Shown: one piece after another, positions 23,098 to 33,764 of the stretch
How positions within the stretch are numbered: position 1 is the first letter of the stretch
Layout: every line of letters starts with the position of its first letter
Assembly (NCBI GenBank): GCA_010093685.1
Contig: MU006235.1
Coordinates: 511,780 to 575,779 of the forward strand
Reading direction: 5' to 3'
Source of the DNA: Ophiobolus disseminans
Taxonomy: Eukaryota; Ascomycota; Dothideomycetes; Pleosporales; Phaeosphaeriaceae
Length of the DNA: 64,000 nucleotides
Notes under the pieces: model-generated
Databases searched by the model: none
Told to the model about the DNA's origin: nothing
Seen by the model: only the letters and a program-made list of their open reading frames with translations
Position numbers and translations under genes: made by a program

Positions 23098-24700
23098 ATG
23101 GGTTCAAACGCGGAATCGCTCGTCAACCGCGACACCCCCATACCCGTTGTTCAGCTACATCCCGCAGATGGAAGTACACCGACTGCAGTCACGCCAAGTA
23201 CCGACGGTGGCTCAAGTCATCGCCTTTCAGCAAGCAAACTCAAGGACAAGCTAGAATCACTAGGCGAGAAGAAACATGACCACGATACCACATCAAGTAG
23301 GATGGGAGACAAGATGTTCAATCTGTATGTACCATGCATGATCAAAGTCCGAAGTTTAATAATGGAAAGAAAACATGACGAACTGACTCTCTCCAAGCCT
23401 CCTCTCCCAAGTTCTCCCCACAGAAGACCTCTCAGACACCTCCCCCCCAGACACAACCGACCCATCGTCCTCCTCAAACATCCGCATCAAAGACCGCCGC
23501 TCCCGCACCTACGTCTCCCGTCCCAACTTCTCCATCCCAACCATGTCCTCCAACTTCCGCCGCTTCAACTCCCGCATCGGCGTCGCTTTTATCCTGCAGA
23601 ACCGCCTCATCCGCCTATTCACATGGACCCAGCCCACGCAGACACTCTCCTTCCTCTTCGTCTGGACGTTCGTATGCGTGGATCCGTACCTACTTCCCGT
23701 CCTGCCCTTAGCGAGCTGCCTCTTCTTCGTCATGGTGCCCAGCTTTCTCACGCGCCATCCCGAACCAGATATTGCCGTCGGCGACGCAGACATCTGGCAA
23801 GGTAACTTGGGCGGCCCGCCCCTCGCCGGCGCACGAACGATCAAGCCCGCGCCCGAGTTCTCGAAAGATTTCTTCAGAAACATGCGAGACCTGCAAAACG
23901 TAATGGAAGATTTCTCGCGCGTACACGACGCCGTACTATCTTTCCTCACGCCGTTGACGAATTTCTCAAATGAGAACTTAAGCAGCATGCTCTACATCCT
24001 CCTCTTACTCCTCTCATGCACGCTATTCATATCAGCACACCTCCTCCCCTGGCGTCTCATCTTCCTTCTCGCGGGCTACACCCTCACCGCGCTCGGCCAC
24101 CCCTCCATCCAAGCCCTCCTCACCACCCCCGAGCACGAGCAAATCCTCTCCGAAGCAGAACACTCGCTGCGCTCATCGCTCTTCTCCCTGTCTAAACGAG
24201 ACATTGAAATCAGCCCCACCAACGAGACTAGGGAAGTCGAAATCTTCGAACTGCAACACCGCGCGCTGCATGACGAACATGGCGAGTACGAATCTTTCAT
24301 GTTCAGCGCTAGTCCGTACAGTCCGTTGAGTCCGGCCCGTATATCGGGCGATAGGCCGCGCGGCACCCCGTTCTTCGAAGACGTGTTGCCGCCCCGCGGG
24401 TGGCGCTGGAGCGATAAGAAGTGGACGCTGGATTTGTTGTCGCGCGAGTGGGTTGAGGATCGGTGTGTGACGGGCGTGGAGGTGGAAGTTGAGGGCGAGA
24501 GATGGGTGACGGACTTGCATTACGAGGTCCTCGAGAGTGGGGGGAAGGGGCATAGGAAGGGCGGGAGTAAGGGGAGTAAGGATGTGGGGGAGATGGAGAA
24601 GGAGGTGTTGCGGCGGGCGTGGGAGAGGAGTGTGCCGTCGCGGAAGGGGGAGTGGAGGAGGAGGAGGTGGGTCCGGGGTGTGGAGAGGGTTGGGGCTTGA
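23098..24700 (+). CDS. Pex30/Pex32-type peroxisomal/ER membrane peroxin
   Basis: Two exons, 23098-23324 and 23398-24700, intron 23325-23397 (GTATGT...CTCCAAG). 509 residues. The start is the ATG in CCACCATGG at 23098. The joint restores MFNLLLSQVLPTED, typical of the family. A membrane region follows (IRLFTWTQPTQTLSFLFVW, DPYLLPVLPLASCLFFVMVP), then a second hydrophobic pair (SSMLYILLLLLSCTLFISAH, PWRLIFLLAGYTLTALGHP). The C-terminal half has a dysferlin-like domain with EIFELQHRAL, RGWRWSDKKWTLDLLSREWV and RWVTDLHYEV. These proteins (Pfam Pex24p) shape ER subdomains and control peroxisome number and size. The gene is convergent with the GTPase gene, with only 58 bp between stop codons. Which of the Pex23-family paralogs it is cannot be settled by eye. 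Confidence 0.88.
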
Positions 24701-24758
24701 ATGAGTATGTAGTGTGTGTAGTATGTTCGATTCATGTCTTGATATCTCACTCATGACC

Positions 24759-26243
24759 CTACGCCCGTCCAACCTTAAAACTCAGCACATCATTCTTCCC
24801 CCTAACAACAACATCATCCTCCGCGACCCTCCTCCCCCCCTCCGTCTCCACATACGCCATCGGCGCATCCCCCATAACCTTCCTATACACATCGCCCACC
24901 GTGCTTCCCCTACCCACCAATACGCAATCCCTAAACACCGCCGTCGAACTCGCGCTGCCACTCGTGTACGTGTGAATATTCCTTACAGGGAAGACGGGAA
25001 CAAGGCCGAGGAGTTCCGCCGCCCTGGAGAGCACTTGCACGACGCCCGTACTACCGAAGCGGTACAATACCATGTCCTTCAGATTCTCAATGCGCGTCGT
25101 GAGTTTCTCATCCAAGTCCTTCAAGCCTCCGCCCTCGGGGTCCCCTGCATCGATCAAGTCCTGCCTCGTATCCACAAACTCGCTTCCCTCTGTATACTTG
25201 ACAAAGCCTTGCTTCGCCAACTTGCGCAAAAAGACCTCTGAAATCGCGCTACACAGCACGATACTCTTAGCATCTTGCTGTTTCGCAATCTTCGCGATAT
25301 TCTTATCCGCATCGGGGTGATCGATTTTATTCAGCGCAATGACAGTCGGAAACTTCTCGTCTGTAAAGGCGTTCACCACTTTCTCAATCGTATCATTCGA
25401 CCACTCCTGCAACGGCTCTTTCAGCGCTAAACGATCCAAACAGCGCGCCACAACCGCCGTCGTGGATCCATACCCCGAGAACTGATTCTGCAGCGTTTCC
25501 ACAGCCGTAGCTTTAACAGCGACATGCCGCCGTTTAATCGAGCCCCACTTCTCCATCAAGTTCCCCTGTATCCATCTCACAATCTCGCTGCGCAGCCACA
25601 CAATGTCTTGCGAGGGGTCGTAGCCGCGCGTGGCTTTGCCTTCGGCGTCGGTGGTGCCCGAGACGTCGACGACGTGCACGAGGGCGTCGGCGTGGCGCAG
25701 GTCGTCGAGGAAGCGGTTCCCGAGCCCTTTGCCCATATGTGCGCCGGGAACGAGGCCGGCGACGTCGAGCAGTTCGATGGGGACGGAGCGGCGGCCGGCG
25801 ATGCAGGAGCCGTAGTTTGGTTTGCAGCGGTCAGAGGCGTTGACGCGGGCGCAGGCGCATTCGATTTGGAGGTATCCGATTGCGCGTTGGGGGTCGATGG
25901 TTGTGAAGCTGGTGGGGAGGTGTCAGTGACTGTCGAGATAGGCATTGTGTGTAGCATCGAGTCTGCTTATGGGGATGCGCTTCCAGTGAAATACAGGGTG
26001 GTGTGAGCGTGATGAGATAGTGTGGACTTACGGAAAGTTGCCTGCTCTTAATCAGCGTTTGCAATCGCTAGATTTGTCATGACTTCTACGGACCGACTTT
26101 GGATGTGGCATCTGTCAAGCTGCAGACAATATTTTAGAAGATGCCCTTTGGATAGAGAGGAGGGGCATTGCGCACCTATTGAGCGTCGTACTCTTGCCTG
26201 AAGAAGGCTTGCCGACAAGTCCGATCAAAGGATCGCGTGGCAT
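24759..26243 (-). CDS. YchF/OBG-type GTPase with TGS domain
   Basis: Four exons: 26243-26176 (68 nt), 26119-26094 (26 nt), 26041-26032 (10 nt) and 25908-24759; introns 26120-26175, 26042-26093 and 25909-26031. 417 residues. Splicing yields MPRDPLIGLVGKPSSGKSTT, then LTDATSKVG and NFPFTTIDPQRAIGYLQIE, the standard YchF start. G1 is GKPSSGKS (residues 11-18), G3 is DVAGLVPGAHMGKGLGNRFL, G4 is NKID. The C-terminus has the TGS-like end (FPVRNIHTYTSG, STVGDVYRKVMGD). It resembles the archaeal/fungal YchF-related branch (as in an uncharacterised fission-yeast GTPase) rather than Ola1. Such GTPases are ribosome or translation linked in general; the specific role is unknown. The two tiny exons and the GTCCGT donor of intron 2 are unusual, but every joint restores conserved sequence. 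Confidence 0.88.
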
Positions 26244-26616
26244 GTTGAAAGAGCGACAGAAGAAGTTACGGGGTATCAGAGAGAAATAATGGTGCGGTAG
26301 TTGACGCGAATGCGGCGCGGCTGGTGAATAATTCGAGGATCAGCTTATCGATAAGGGTGGGTTGAATATTCGGGTGCTCGCGGTGACATCACTCGTCCAA
26401 ATTACATACATCTTCAGTGCATACTGGCATCTATTCAAGCTGCGTTCATTTTTACTCTATACAGCCATATGATGAATCTAAAGGATGGAAGACGCCTGGT
26501 CAACTCCCAAGAAAATGCCCGGATGTACTAGCTTAGAAGAAGATGCCCGCACTGGGTCTTTGTATTATATGATCCAGTCCATACCAGCACGCATGTAGTG
26601 CTCAAAAGCCTTGCTC
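26244..26616. other. Intergenic between GTPase gene 5' end and GH72 3' end
   Basis: Promoter of the GTPase gene and 3' UTR of the GH72 gene. Nothing else seen. Confidence 0.5.
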
Positions 26617-28178
26617 TTACAAGATCAAAGATCCACCGAGAAGCGTAGAGATAAGTACAACGGCACCGCAAACGAACGGGCCAATGCCGAACTCGCCAGG
26701 ACGCAGAGATGCCGCAGCACCCTGGCTGCCGGATGAACCAGAGGAGGAGCTGCTTCCAGAGGTGACAGCGCCGTCAGATTCGCCGGCGAGGGTGGTATCA
26801 CCACCAGCTTCCTGACTACCGGTGCCCTTAAGACCAGGTCCGGAACCGCAACCGTTCTTGAGATACTCGTCGGCACCCTTGGGGAAGGCAGGGAGCTGGT
26901 TGGCGCTGATGGTGACGTTCCAGGTGTTGGACTTGGTGGGGCACTTAGACGCCACGCCGTTTGACTTGTAGCCACCGTCTCCGGATGGGTTAGGAGTCTT
27001 CGAGAAAGCATTCTTGAGCGTTGTGAAGTCATCTGTCTTCTTATCCTCCTTGATGTCGTACAAGCCGTATTTGGGCTGGACTGGGTCTTGTCCCTGTAGC
27101 TCCTTGGAATATTCGTAGACGAGACCACCAGAGTAGACGGAGGTCATGTCGGAACCGTATATGGATGCAATCTCGTTGAACTGGCGCTTGTTGGTGACGC
27201 AACCGAACTCAGACAGGCTGTTTGCTATCAGTATTACGACTTAGTGGCAAACATTCGAACCAACTTACAAGATGGGGATGCTGTAGTCCTTGAACTTCTG
27301 GATCTTCTGGTCCCACCCGGAGGTCTTGAAGTCAGATGGGTCGCACCAAGAGTAGTCGTTGAAAGCGAAGAAGTCGCTGCGAACGGCATCGTCACCGCAG
27401 TTCATGTACGCGGCCATCTCGTAGCGGTTGGTGTCGACATCGGCAGCAGAGTATCCTACGGGGATCTTGCGGAGCTTGCGAGCGTTGATGTACGACTTGA
27501 TATCGCGAGTGACAGCCTTAACGTAGGGAGCGCAGTTGGTGGTTGCGTCGTCGTTGATAACCTCGTTCGCGGAGTAGAAGAGCAGGGTGTTGTCGTACTT
27601 CGCAAACGCCTCGACAGTGGCGAAGATGCTCTGCAGGTACACCTTGTTGTACGAGGGAGCGGGCTTGTCACGCCTGATGGAGTATAGTGGGGTGTTGACA
27701 TCGAGAGCGAGGTAGATGCCAGCGTCAGCCTAGAGAGGTCAGTCCTTGTCGTTGCAGAAACAACAACTTGATCATACCAGAGCGTTCATGCATTCGTCGT
27801 GGTTGGCGGTGTTATCGACAGTGTAGACGCGAATGGTGTTGATGCCGAGCTCCTTGAACTTGACGATGTCGCGCTTGCACCCAGCGGTATCGGCAATGGG
27901 ATCCTTCGCATCGGAGGCGCCGCCTGCTCATCGTCAGTGTTTGCGATGTTACGTTGTGTGCTTCACATACCTGGTTGGTAATCGACACCGCGGATGTAGA
28001 AACGCTTGTCGCCAGCGAAGAAAGCTGCAGATTGTCAGCCAGTCCTATCTTCCATCTACAGCGAGCATATCCTACCGTTGCCTTTGACGGTAACGGGTGT
28101 GATGGCGCGCTTCTCAATTGAGGCGGGCGTAGCAGCAGCCGTGGCCGCAAGAACGGCAGCGATCGCAAAAGTCTTCAT
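26617..28178 (-). CDS. GPI-anchored beta-1,3-glucanosyltransferase, GH72 (Gel/Gas)
   Basis: Five exons: 28178-28076, 28024-27971, 27923-27778, 27729-27269 and 27217-26617; introns of 47-51 nt, all GT/AG. 454 residues. MKTFAIAAVLAATAAATPAS is the signal peptide, with a KR site soon after. The GH72 barrel carries FYIRGVDYQPGG, NTIRVYTVDNTANHDECM, the acid/base Glu in YSANEVIND and the nucleophile Glu in FLSEFGC (created by splicing at 27269/27217). Conserved cysteines follow in the linker, then a Ser/Gly-rich region and a hydrophobic C-terminus (FVCGAVVLISTLLGGSLIL) as a GPI-attachment signal. There is no CBM43 module, so it is of the Gel1/Gas1-short type. It elongates and crosslinks beta-1,3-glucan at the plasma-membrane/wall interface. 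Full length. Confidence 0.95.
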
Positions 28179-29269
28179 TATTGCGGTTGTGAGTTTGATG
28201 ATATCCAGAAATTGAGGTGGTGACCAAGCAGTTAGCTTTCGCAAGTAAAGAAAGCCGGTGAGCGATTGTAACGAAGGGTGTAAAAAGGCGCGGTGCCTAG
28301 TGTAACGAGTGTGAGAAGGTGCGATTACAAGACCTAAACTAAAGGTTGGGAGCAAACACACGACAACGAAGGTGTGAGGGAAGAATTAAGGAGGCAAACA
28401 GGTTGGGGGAGTCGCGCACATCTAAAGCTGGCAGTCGCGACCCTGTGCTGCGCTCCCGATTGGCCGCCGAGCCTCCTCAACAGGGATCGACGCCATCGCC
28501 CGCCTTGGAAGGGGCAAGCAAGCCGACCCCGGTAGGACGCTTGACAGCCACAAGAAGGCGCCGAGTAGAGTCGGACGCGCGGCGACCGAGCTTCTTTGGC
28601 TGCGACAGATGCACTTGAAACGCGCTTCCGTCCTTCTTTTACGATATCTTGTCATCGCCTTTGAAGATCTGTATCAAAATGCCCTGGGTGGGCCGTTGGT
28701 GTGGCCAACGGGGACCCGAAATTGCGGGTCTTCCAAGAATGGGATATGACAGCATCAGCGGGTACGAAAGGATGCGACCTCCTGAAATTGTCAATCTTCC
28801 TTTGTGTTGGCATTGTTTGATGTTGAGAGCGTTTGCCCAGCGTGTTGAGGCGTGTTTGCCATGGCTCTTTGACGGTGCACTGCCTTGCGATTCAATGAAG
28901 ATGCGCTATTGACAAGACTTGACACGAGATTCGACCCATCGAGACGTGGCTTGGCGTCCGAATAATTCTTATTCACGAGGACCTGCGCTCCTTAGTACGA
29001 GCTCAGACTTCTCGCCTTCTCCTTTCTTATCTTGGTAGTGGAGCCTTTAGAACTGTGATGCTCCTCTGAACATGCACTACTAAGACTGACAATCGCCACA
29101 AGAACAATTCATGGTTTATCATTTTCATTACTATATGCACACGGGCTGCTGGTACAGCCTCATATTAGTTTACTGGACAAAACAAAGGAAATACACCTGA
29201 TATACCGCCCAATCCCAATGCCTTCCAGATCCAACAATACTTCTTAGTTCTTCGAGACAAAGAAAGCTT
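28179..29269. other. Intergenic; GH72 promoter and syntaxin 3' flank
   Basis: Frames at 28346-28655 on both strands have no motifs. A T-rich/AT-rich stretch near 29090-29250 is the likely 3' UTR of the syntaxin gene. Confidence 0.5.
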
Positions 29270-30507
29270 TTACTTCTTGACGACACCGAAGTAGATACCA
29301 AGTGCGAGCGCAATGATGGCAATGATCAAAACGACAACAAGCAGGGTCCACCACTTGAGCTTCCTCGCGCGGCGGGCCGAATCGATGCCTGATGTGAGCT
29401 GCTTGTTGGCGGCTTCAGCGTCTGTGGTGACTTGCGCGGTCTGTACTTCTGCTTGCTGCACCTGTGCCTCCTGGTAGACGACTTGCTCGTTCAGCTGTTG
29501 GAAGAGCAGGGCGAGCTCGGACATGGTCTTCTCGATGCGCTGAATGTCGTTGTGTCGGGCGCGAACGGCGCCGAGGACACTGGATGCTTGGCCGGTACGG
29601 TTGGTCTTGAGCTATAAAAATGTCAGCATTGGTACTCGTATCGAATTAAGCTTTCTCTCAAGCATGATAATGCTCTCAAGACGCTAATGGAAAACACTTA
29701 CAGCCCGCGTGAAAAGCCCCTCGTCACCCAAGTCGGAGTTTGCCGCCTCATTGACCTCGGCTTCCGTCGCCTCAGGGTTGATGATGCGGTACTGGCGCCC
29801 GATGGCCTCACGGTACCTCTTGGAGTAGCTCGCCTCCTCCCTTTGGAATTCTTCGAGCTGTGCCTTGAACGACCTCTTCAGCGCGTCCACCTGACTTTTC
29901 TTCAATGAGTCGTTCTGTGCCCGCGCCGCGTCCTTTTCGAGGAACTTGATTTCGTCCTTGATCTGCGTGTTCCTGATCTGGGTTTGCGTCACGAGGCTCT
30001 CGAGCTCTGCCGACGAGCTGCCATCGGGTGATGAAAGCATGCGCTGGTGTGTGCTCCCAATGGCCTGGACACTCTTGGTAAGCAGCGCAATCCGTTGCTT
30101 GACGCCCTCGATGCGCGACAGGTAGTCGTCACGGCTCAAGGGAGTGGCTCCATGGTGCTGAGGAGGACCCTCTTGGTATGCCTGCTGCTGGGGCGCATTG
30201 GTGTGGGGGGCGGTTTGGTGGGTGTTGGGTCCGCTCAACAAGCCGGCGCCAGCACCGGGTGCGTTCGAGTACTGCGACTGCTGCGAGTAGTTGGAGTCGC
30301 CTTGCTGCAACGCAGCGGGAGGGTTGTGCGGTTCGTCGTACTGCTTGTCACGTCAGTCGGAATCGCTCGAGGCGCGCAATTGCGACCGCTTACTCCTCCG
30401 CCATATGGGTTCGACGATCCGTAACCACCACCACCTCCGTATGGGTTGGCCTGGCCCTCGCCTTGGCCGTAGGGGTTACCACCGTACTGCTGGTAGTTTT
30501 GCGACAT
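29270..30507 (-). CDS. SSO1: Sso1/Sso2-type plasma-membrane syntaxin (t-SNARE)
   Basis: Exons 30507-30394, 30343-29702 and 29611-29270; introns 30344-30393 and 29612-29701. About 365 residues. The N-terminus is Gly/Tyr/Gln/Pro-rich with NPYG repeats. The Habc region contains DYLSRIEGVKQRIALLTKSV and the linker LKRSFKAQLEEFQREE. The SNARE helix runs from about RARHNDIQRIEKTMSELALL to EAANKQLTSG with the zero-layer Gln in LFQQLNEQ. The tail anchor is KWWTLLVVVLIIAIIALALG. It pairs with Sec9 and v-SNAREs for exocytosis at the plasma membrane. The first intron ends in AAGCAG, a tandem acceptor that can add or omit one Gln. The gene is divergent from the ureohydrolase-like gene. Confidence 0.94.
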
Positions 30508-30928
30508 TGCAACTGTTTCGCGGAGTGATGCACGGAGTTGGCGCGACGGTTTCGGATCGGCGCAGTGGAGCTTGCAGGCAGACGCGGAAGCTACGGAAAG
30601 GCGAGCTGACGAAGGGCAATGCTGGTGGAATTCGTTGACCGACCGCGGCTAGCAATGGAAGGATGATGGGCGATTGATGCTATCTGCCGGCGCAACGATA
30701 ATCTTGTTGTGGTGACGGCGGTTGTGGGAAATTAAACGTGAACCCTGATGGGGGACAATGGTCTCCAACTCGCCCAGACACCCCAGCCAGCCTCCAAAGA
30801 GGCGTCATCCAATCGCCGCCTCGCTCCACTTTTGGCAGCTCCGCCCACGCTAGCCTCAAAGAACCACGCAGATCGTGGCCGCAGCGTGCAGATGCGCATC
30901 GCAATTAGAAACACTCGCATCTTTACTC
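30508..30928. other. Shared divergent promoter, syntaxin and ureohydrolase-like genes
   Basis: 421 bp between two start codons on opposite strands. No further element could be assigned. Confidence 0.5.
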
Positions 30929-31819
30929 ATGTCTGCTACCTCAATTACCATAGTCTTTTCGCCCTACCATGTCGGTCTTCGCGACCACCGCGTCGGTGAT
31001 GGGCCCAATCGTCTCCGCAAGCTCGGCCTCATTGAGCGGCTGGAAGAGTTAGACATCACAGTGCATATCGATGAGATACAGCCAGTTGATGATTACGAGG
31101 GCGAGATAGGCCGAAGTTTCGAGGTCCTGTGTCGCACATCGGTCGCAGTCTCCAAAGCTCGAGCCAACAACTCCTTTCCCTTCATCTTGTCCGGCAACTG
31201 CATGGCTAGCATCGGCGCTGCGTGTGGACTAGGCATCGAGAATCTGAACTTTGTCTACTTTGATGCGCACGACGATATGGAGACGCCGTCTACGAATCAG
31301 AATGGATACCTCGACGCTATGGGCTTGTCGATGCTGGCGGGCAAGAGCTGGCATTGGCACACTGAGCAGATCCCGGGGTACTCGCCGATGCAGTACAGAG
31401 ACCGCTTCCTGTACGTGGGCCTGCGCGACGTGACCGATGTCCAAAAAAAGACCGTGGCAGAGGCCGGTGTGGACGTGATCTGGGGCGATACAGAGAAGCA
31501 TGTCGACTTCGCCGGCGAGTTGACGATGCGTCTTGAGAAAAGAGACTTCTCGCCATCGCTAGTGCACTTGGATCTGGATGTGTTGGACAAGAGCGTGGGC
31601 AAGGTCAATGGGTTTGAAAGCTCGGGTGGCCTGTACAAAGAGGACCTGTTGCAGTGCATGAGTCTGCTGCCGAAGAAGGCGAAGCCTGTGTCGTTCACGA
31701 TTTGTTCGTTCAATCCAAACCTTGGTGATGGGGATAAGATCGCACATATTGGTATTTCCGCTGCTGTAAGCTTTGTTGAAGCTTTAATTGCAACCAAAGC
31801 ATTATCAAGGTCGTCTTAA
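30929..31819 (+). CDS. Ureohydrolase (arginase/agmatinase) family protein with altered metal site
   Basis: Single exon, 296 residues. The start is the ATG at 30929 (MSATSITIVFSPYHVG); the frame extends upstream but without a convincing ATG. The fold signature is present: VYFDAHDDMETP (Asp112, His114, Asp116) and LVHLDLDVLDKS (Asp215, Asp217), equal to five of the six manganese ligands of arginase. The first ligand motif, normally GGDHS, here reads SGNCMAS, with Cys91 in place of the metal-binding His and Asn before it. A related GNC or GDC form occurs in some divergent ureohydrolase-like proteins, so this may be a separate subfamily rather than a decayed arginase. Substrate unknown; do not assume arginine. 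The C-terminal helices are intact (ICSFNPNLGDGDKIAHIGIS), so the gene looks functional. Confidence 0.85.
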   Translation: MSATSITIVFSPYHVGLRDHRVGDGPNRLRKLGLIERLEELDITVHIDEIQPVDDYEGEIGRSFEVLCRTSVAVSKARANNSFPFILSGNCMASIGAACGLGIENLNFVYFDAHDDMETPSTNQNGYLDAMGLSMLAGKSWHWHTEQIPGYSPMQYRDRFLYVGLRDVTDVQKKTVAEAGVDVIWGDTEKHVDFAGELTMRLEKRDFSPSLVHLDLDVLDKSVGKVNGFESSGGLYKEDLLQCMSLLPKKAKPVSFTICSFNPNLGDGDKIAHIGISAAVSFVEALIATKALSRSS

Positions 31820-32085
31820 GGACGAGTTGAGGAATCTAACGAATCTCACTCTCACATCACGAGGGTCAGTGTTCCAAGCCCTGGAGGTTACAGACTTCTG
31901 TATATATAAGTATGACCGCACATTGTCACAATCTCCCACTAAACAAAGAACCTCAATATTTCTACAACATCCACATACCCACTAACCAATCTCTTCTCAA
32001 CACGGCGGAATCCGCACCCTCGGTACCCTCGCTTTATCGAAGCCCGGACAATCGTGAAGACGCGTCTGTGCCCAGTACTTGCCGG

Positions 32086-32940
32086 TTAGCAGCACTGGAT
32101 CGGAGCGCGGTTTAGCATTAGCATGTACCATGGCGCTCGTATGACGTGTAGGGCTTGCGTCCACTTCATGCCATCGACTTCAGTGATGATATTTGCGATA
32201 CTTGAGCATCCATCCGGTAAGAACGAATGCGCCGATTTTGTACCATACCGCGGTGGAATCGACATTCGGATATGGTCAGCCGCGCGATGGACTTTAGCAG
32301 CTGCTTTTCTGCGCTGAAACGCTTCATCTTTTTGCTTTGATTTGCGTTGCAACGGCGTCAACAGTCGGAGTTGGTACTCGGCATGTTCGTGCTCAAAGCG
32401 CTCGATTTGTGCGGTCGTGCGCGGGAAGAGCGAGTACTTGTAGTCGTCGTGCGTGAAAATGTGGGTTAGCATGGATTCGAGGGCAGGTGGGGGGATGTGG
32501 CGGCGGGCGTGGTAGAGCCCGATGTTTGTGCTGAGTCTGTTGAGGAGCTTGTAGTTGCGGCTCAAAGCGGGGATGAGGGCTTCGACGTCTGCGAGGGTGA
32601 CGGGGTTGTGGTAGAGGCAGTCCGTTAGTGTTTCTTCGCTTGCGGCGATGAGTTCGCGTGATGCACGGGACTTGTACATGGTTTTCAGTGATCTTACCAT
32701 GTCTTGTACAACGGACTGGACAGGCCGATCCTCATCGCTAGTGATCTGCGATGATAGCGTGGACTTACAGTCGAAATACGCACTCCCTTTCTCGGCGTCA
32801 ACGTACTCACTCCCTTCCTCAGATGACACAGTTGGAGACGAGGGCGCAGTAGAGCACGGGGTGAGGTCGATGATGAAGCGTTCCATCTCCATTGAAACCC
32901 GACGAGAAGGAAGTTGAGGTCTGCTAAGCTCATCGGCCAT
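32086..32940 (-). CDS. Unrecognised fungal protein, 284 aa
   Basis: Single frame from the ATG at 32940 (MADELSRPQLPSRRVSMEME) to 32086. The frame stays open upstream but in sequence that looks like promoter. The N-terminal 70 residues are Ser/Thr/Glu-rich; the rest is helical and basic, with SVVQDMVRSLKTMYKSRASR, a run of Leu-rich helices, and a charged stretch near LLTPLQRKSKQKDEAFQRRK. No signal peptide, transmembrane helix or catalytic motif is visible. The gene is convergent with the ureohydrolase-like gene (266 bp between stops). I do not recognise the family and give no function. Confidence 0.55.
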   Translation of the reverse strand: MADELSRPQLPSRRVSMEMERFIIDLTPCSTAPSSPTVSSEEGSEYVDAEKGSAYFDCKSTLSSQITSDEDRPVQSVVQDMVRSLKTMYKSRASRELIAASEETLTDCLYHNPVTLADVEALIPALSRNYKLLNRLSTNIGLYHARRHIPPPALESMLTHIFTHDDYKYSLFPRTTAQIERFEHEHAEYQLRLLTPLQRKSKQKDEAFQRRKAAAKVHRAADHIRMSIPPRYGTKSAHSFLPDGCSSIANIITEVDGMKWTQALHVIRAPWYMLMLNRAPIQCC

Positions 32941-33764
32941 GGTTGAGGTGATTCGTGGACACGATAGGGCGGGAATTGAGGATGGGAGTTGTAGTCTTAG
33001 ATAGATTACCACTCCGGGAGGTGAAGCAACGACAACAGGAGAGTATATCACGCAAAATGGTGAGATATACACAGACCTATACTCGTACACAACGTCACTG
33101 AGTGGTGCTATGCAGCACAGTGATCTGATGTTGAACATTGTGAGTACACATTTCAAGTTGCGAAAGCAACAAGGGGATTGAAGCGTACGACGTAACGACT
33201 GAGCTCGGTCAAAGTCACAGATGTGATGAACAATCTGTAGAGAGCTTCCATGACAAGTACTCATCGGACCCATGGCGTAGTTTGCAGGGCCGTAGATCAT
33301 CGATTTTCATCCCCTTCTTTGTGTCCCTGCTTGCTGGCCATCTCTTAGTATGAATTGAATGACATTGTGTGTTGAACTGGTCGTGATGATAGTACTTCTA
33401 TATGTATGACTGGATTGCAAAAACGTGGAGAGTGAGGCGTTGCCGCTGAGCATGTAGACCTTGATCGCCCACTAGTGGTGACTGTACAGCGAAAGCCGTC
33501 GCTGGGATTGAAACGGATTGTTGATGACTTCGCGGTCAACTGTGGGTTCAGCTCATTGACTGATGTTGACTTCACCCTGAACACCAGTATGGTAAATTTG
33601 AGATCCGTTCGATTGGTAGCGGTTCCCGGAAATGCATCGGCATCTGTGATGGGTCTTTTGGAGATCAATTTGCTGATTGTGAAGAACTGTGCGGCCAGAT
33701 CATCGCATATTGTGAAGTAACGTGCAATCACAACTTGAACTGCACACCTGCAATCCAGCATGGC
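32941..33764. other. Intergenic; no gene recognised
   Basis: Lies between the orphan gene's 5' end and the methyltransferase 3' end. Open frames at 33345-33761 on both strands overlap and lack motifs. Confidence 0.5.

Noticed and set aside
27245..27265. GGTTCGAA-like box B of a tRNA
   Set aside because: It lies in a GH72 intron; no box A or cloverleaf around it.
28346..28655. Pair of overlapping frames on both strands
   Set aside because: Short, mutually overlapping, no motif.
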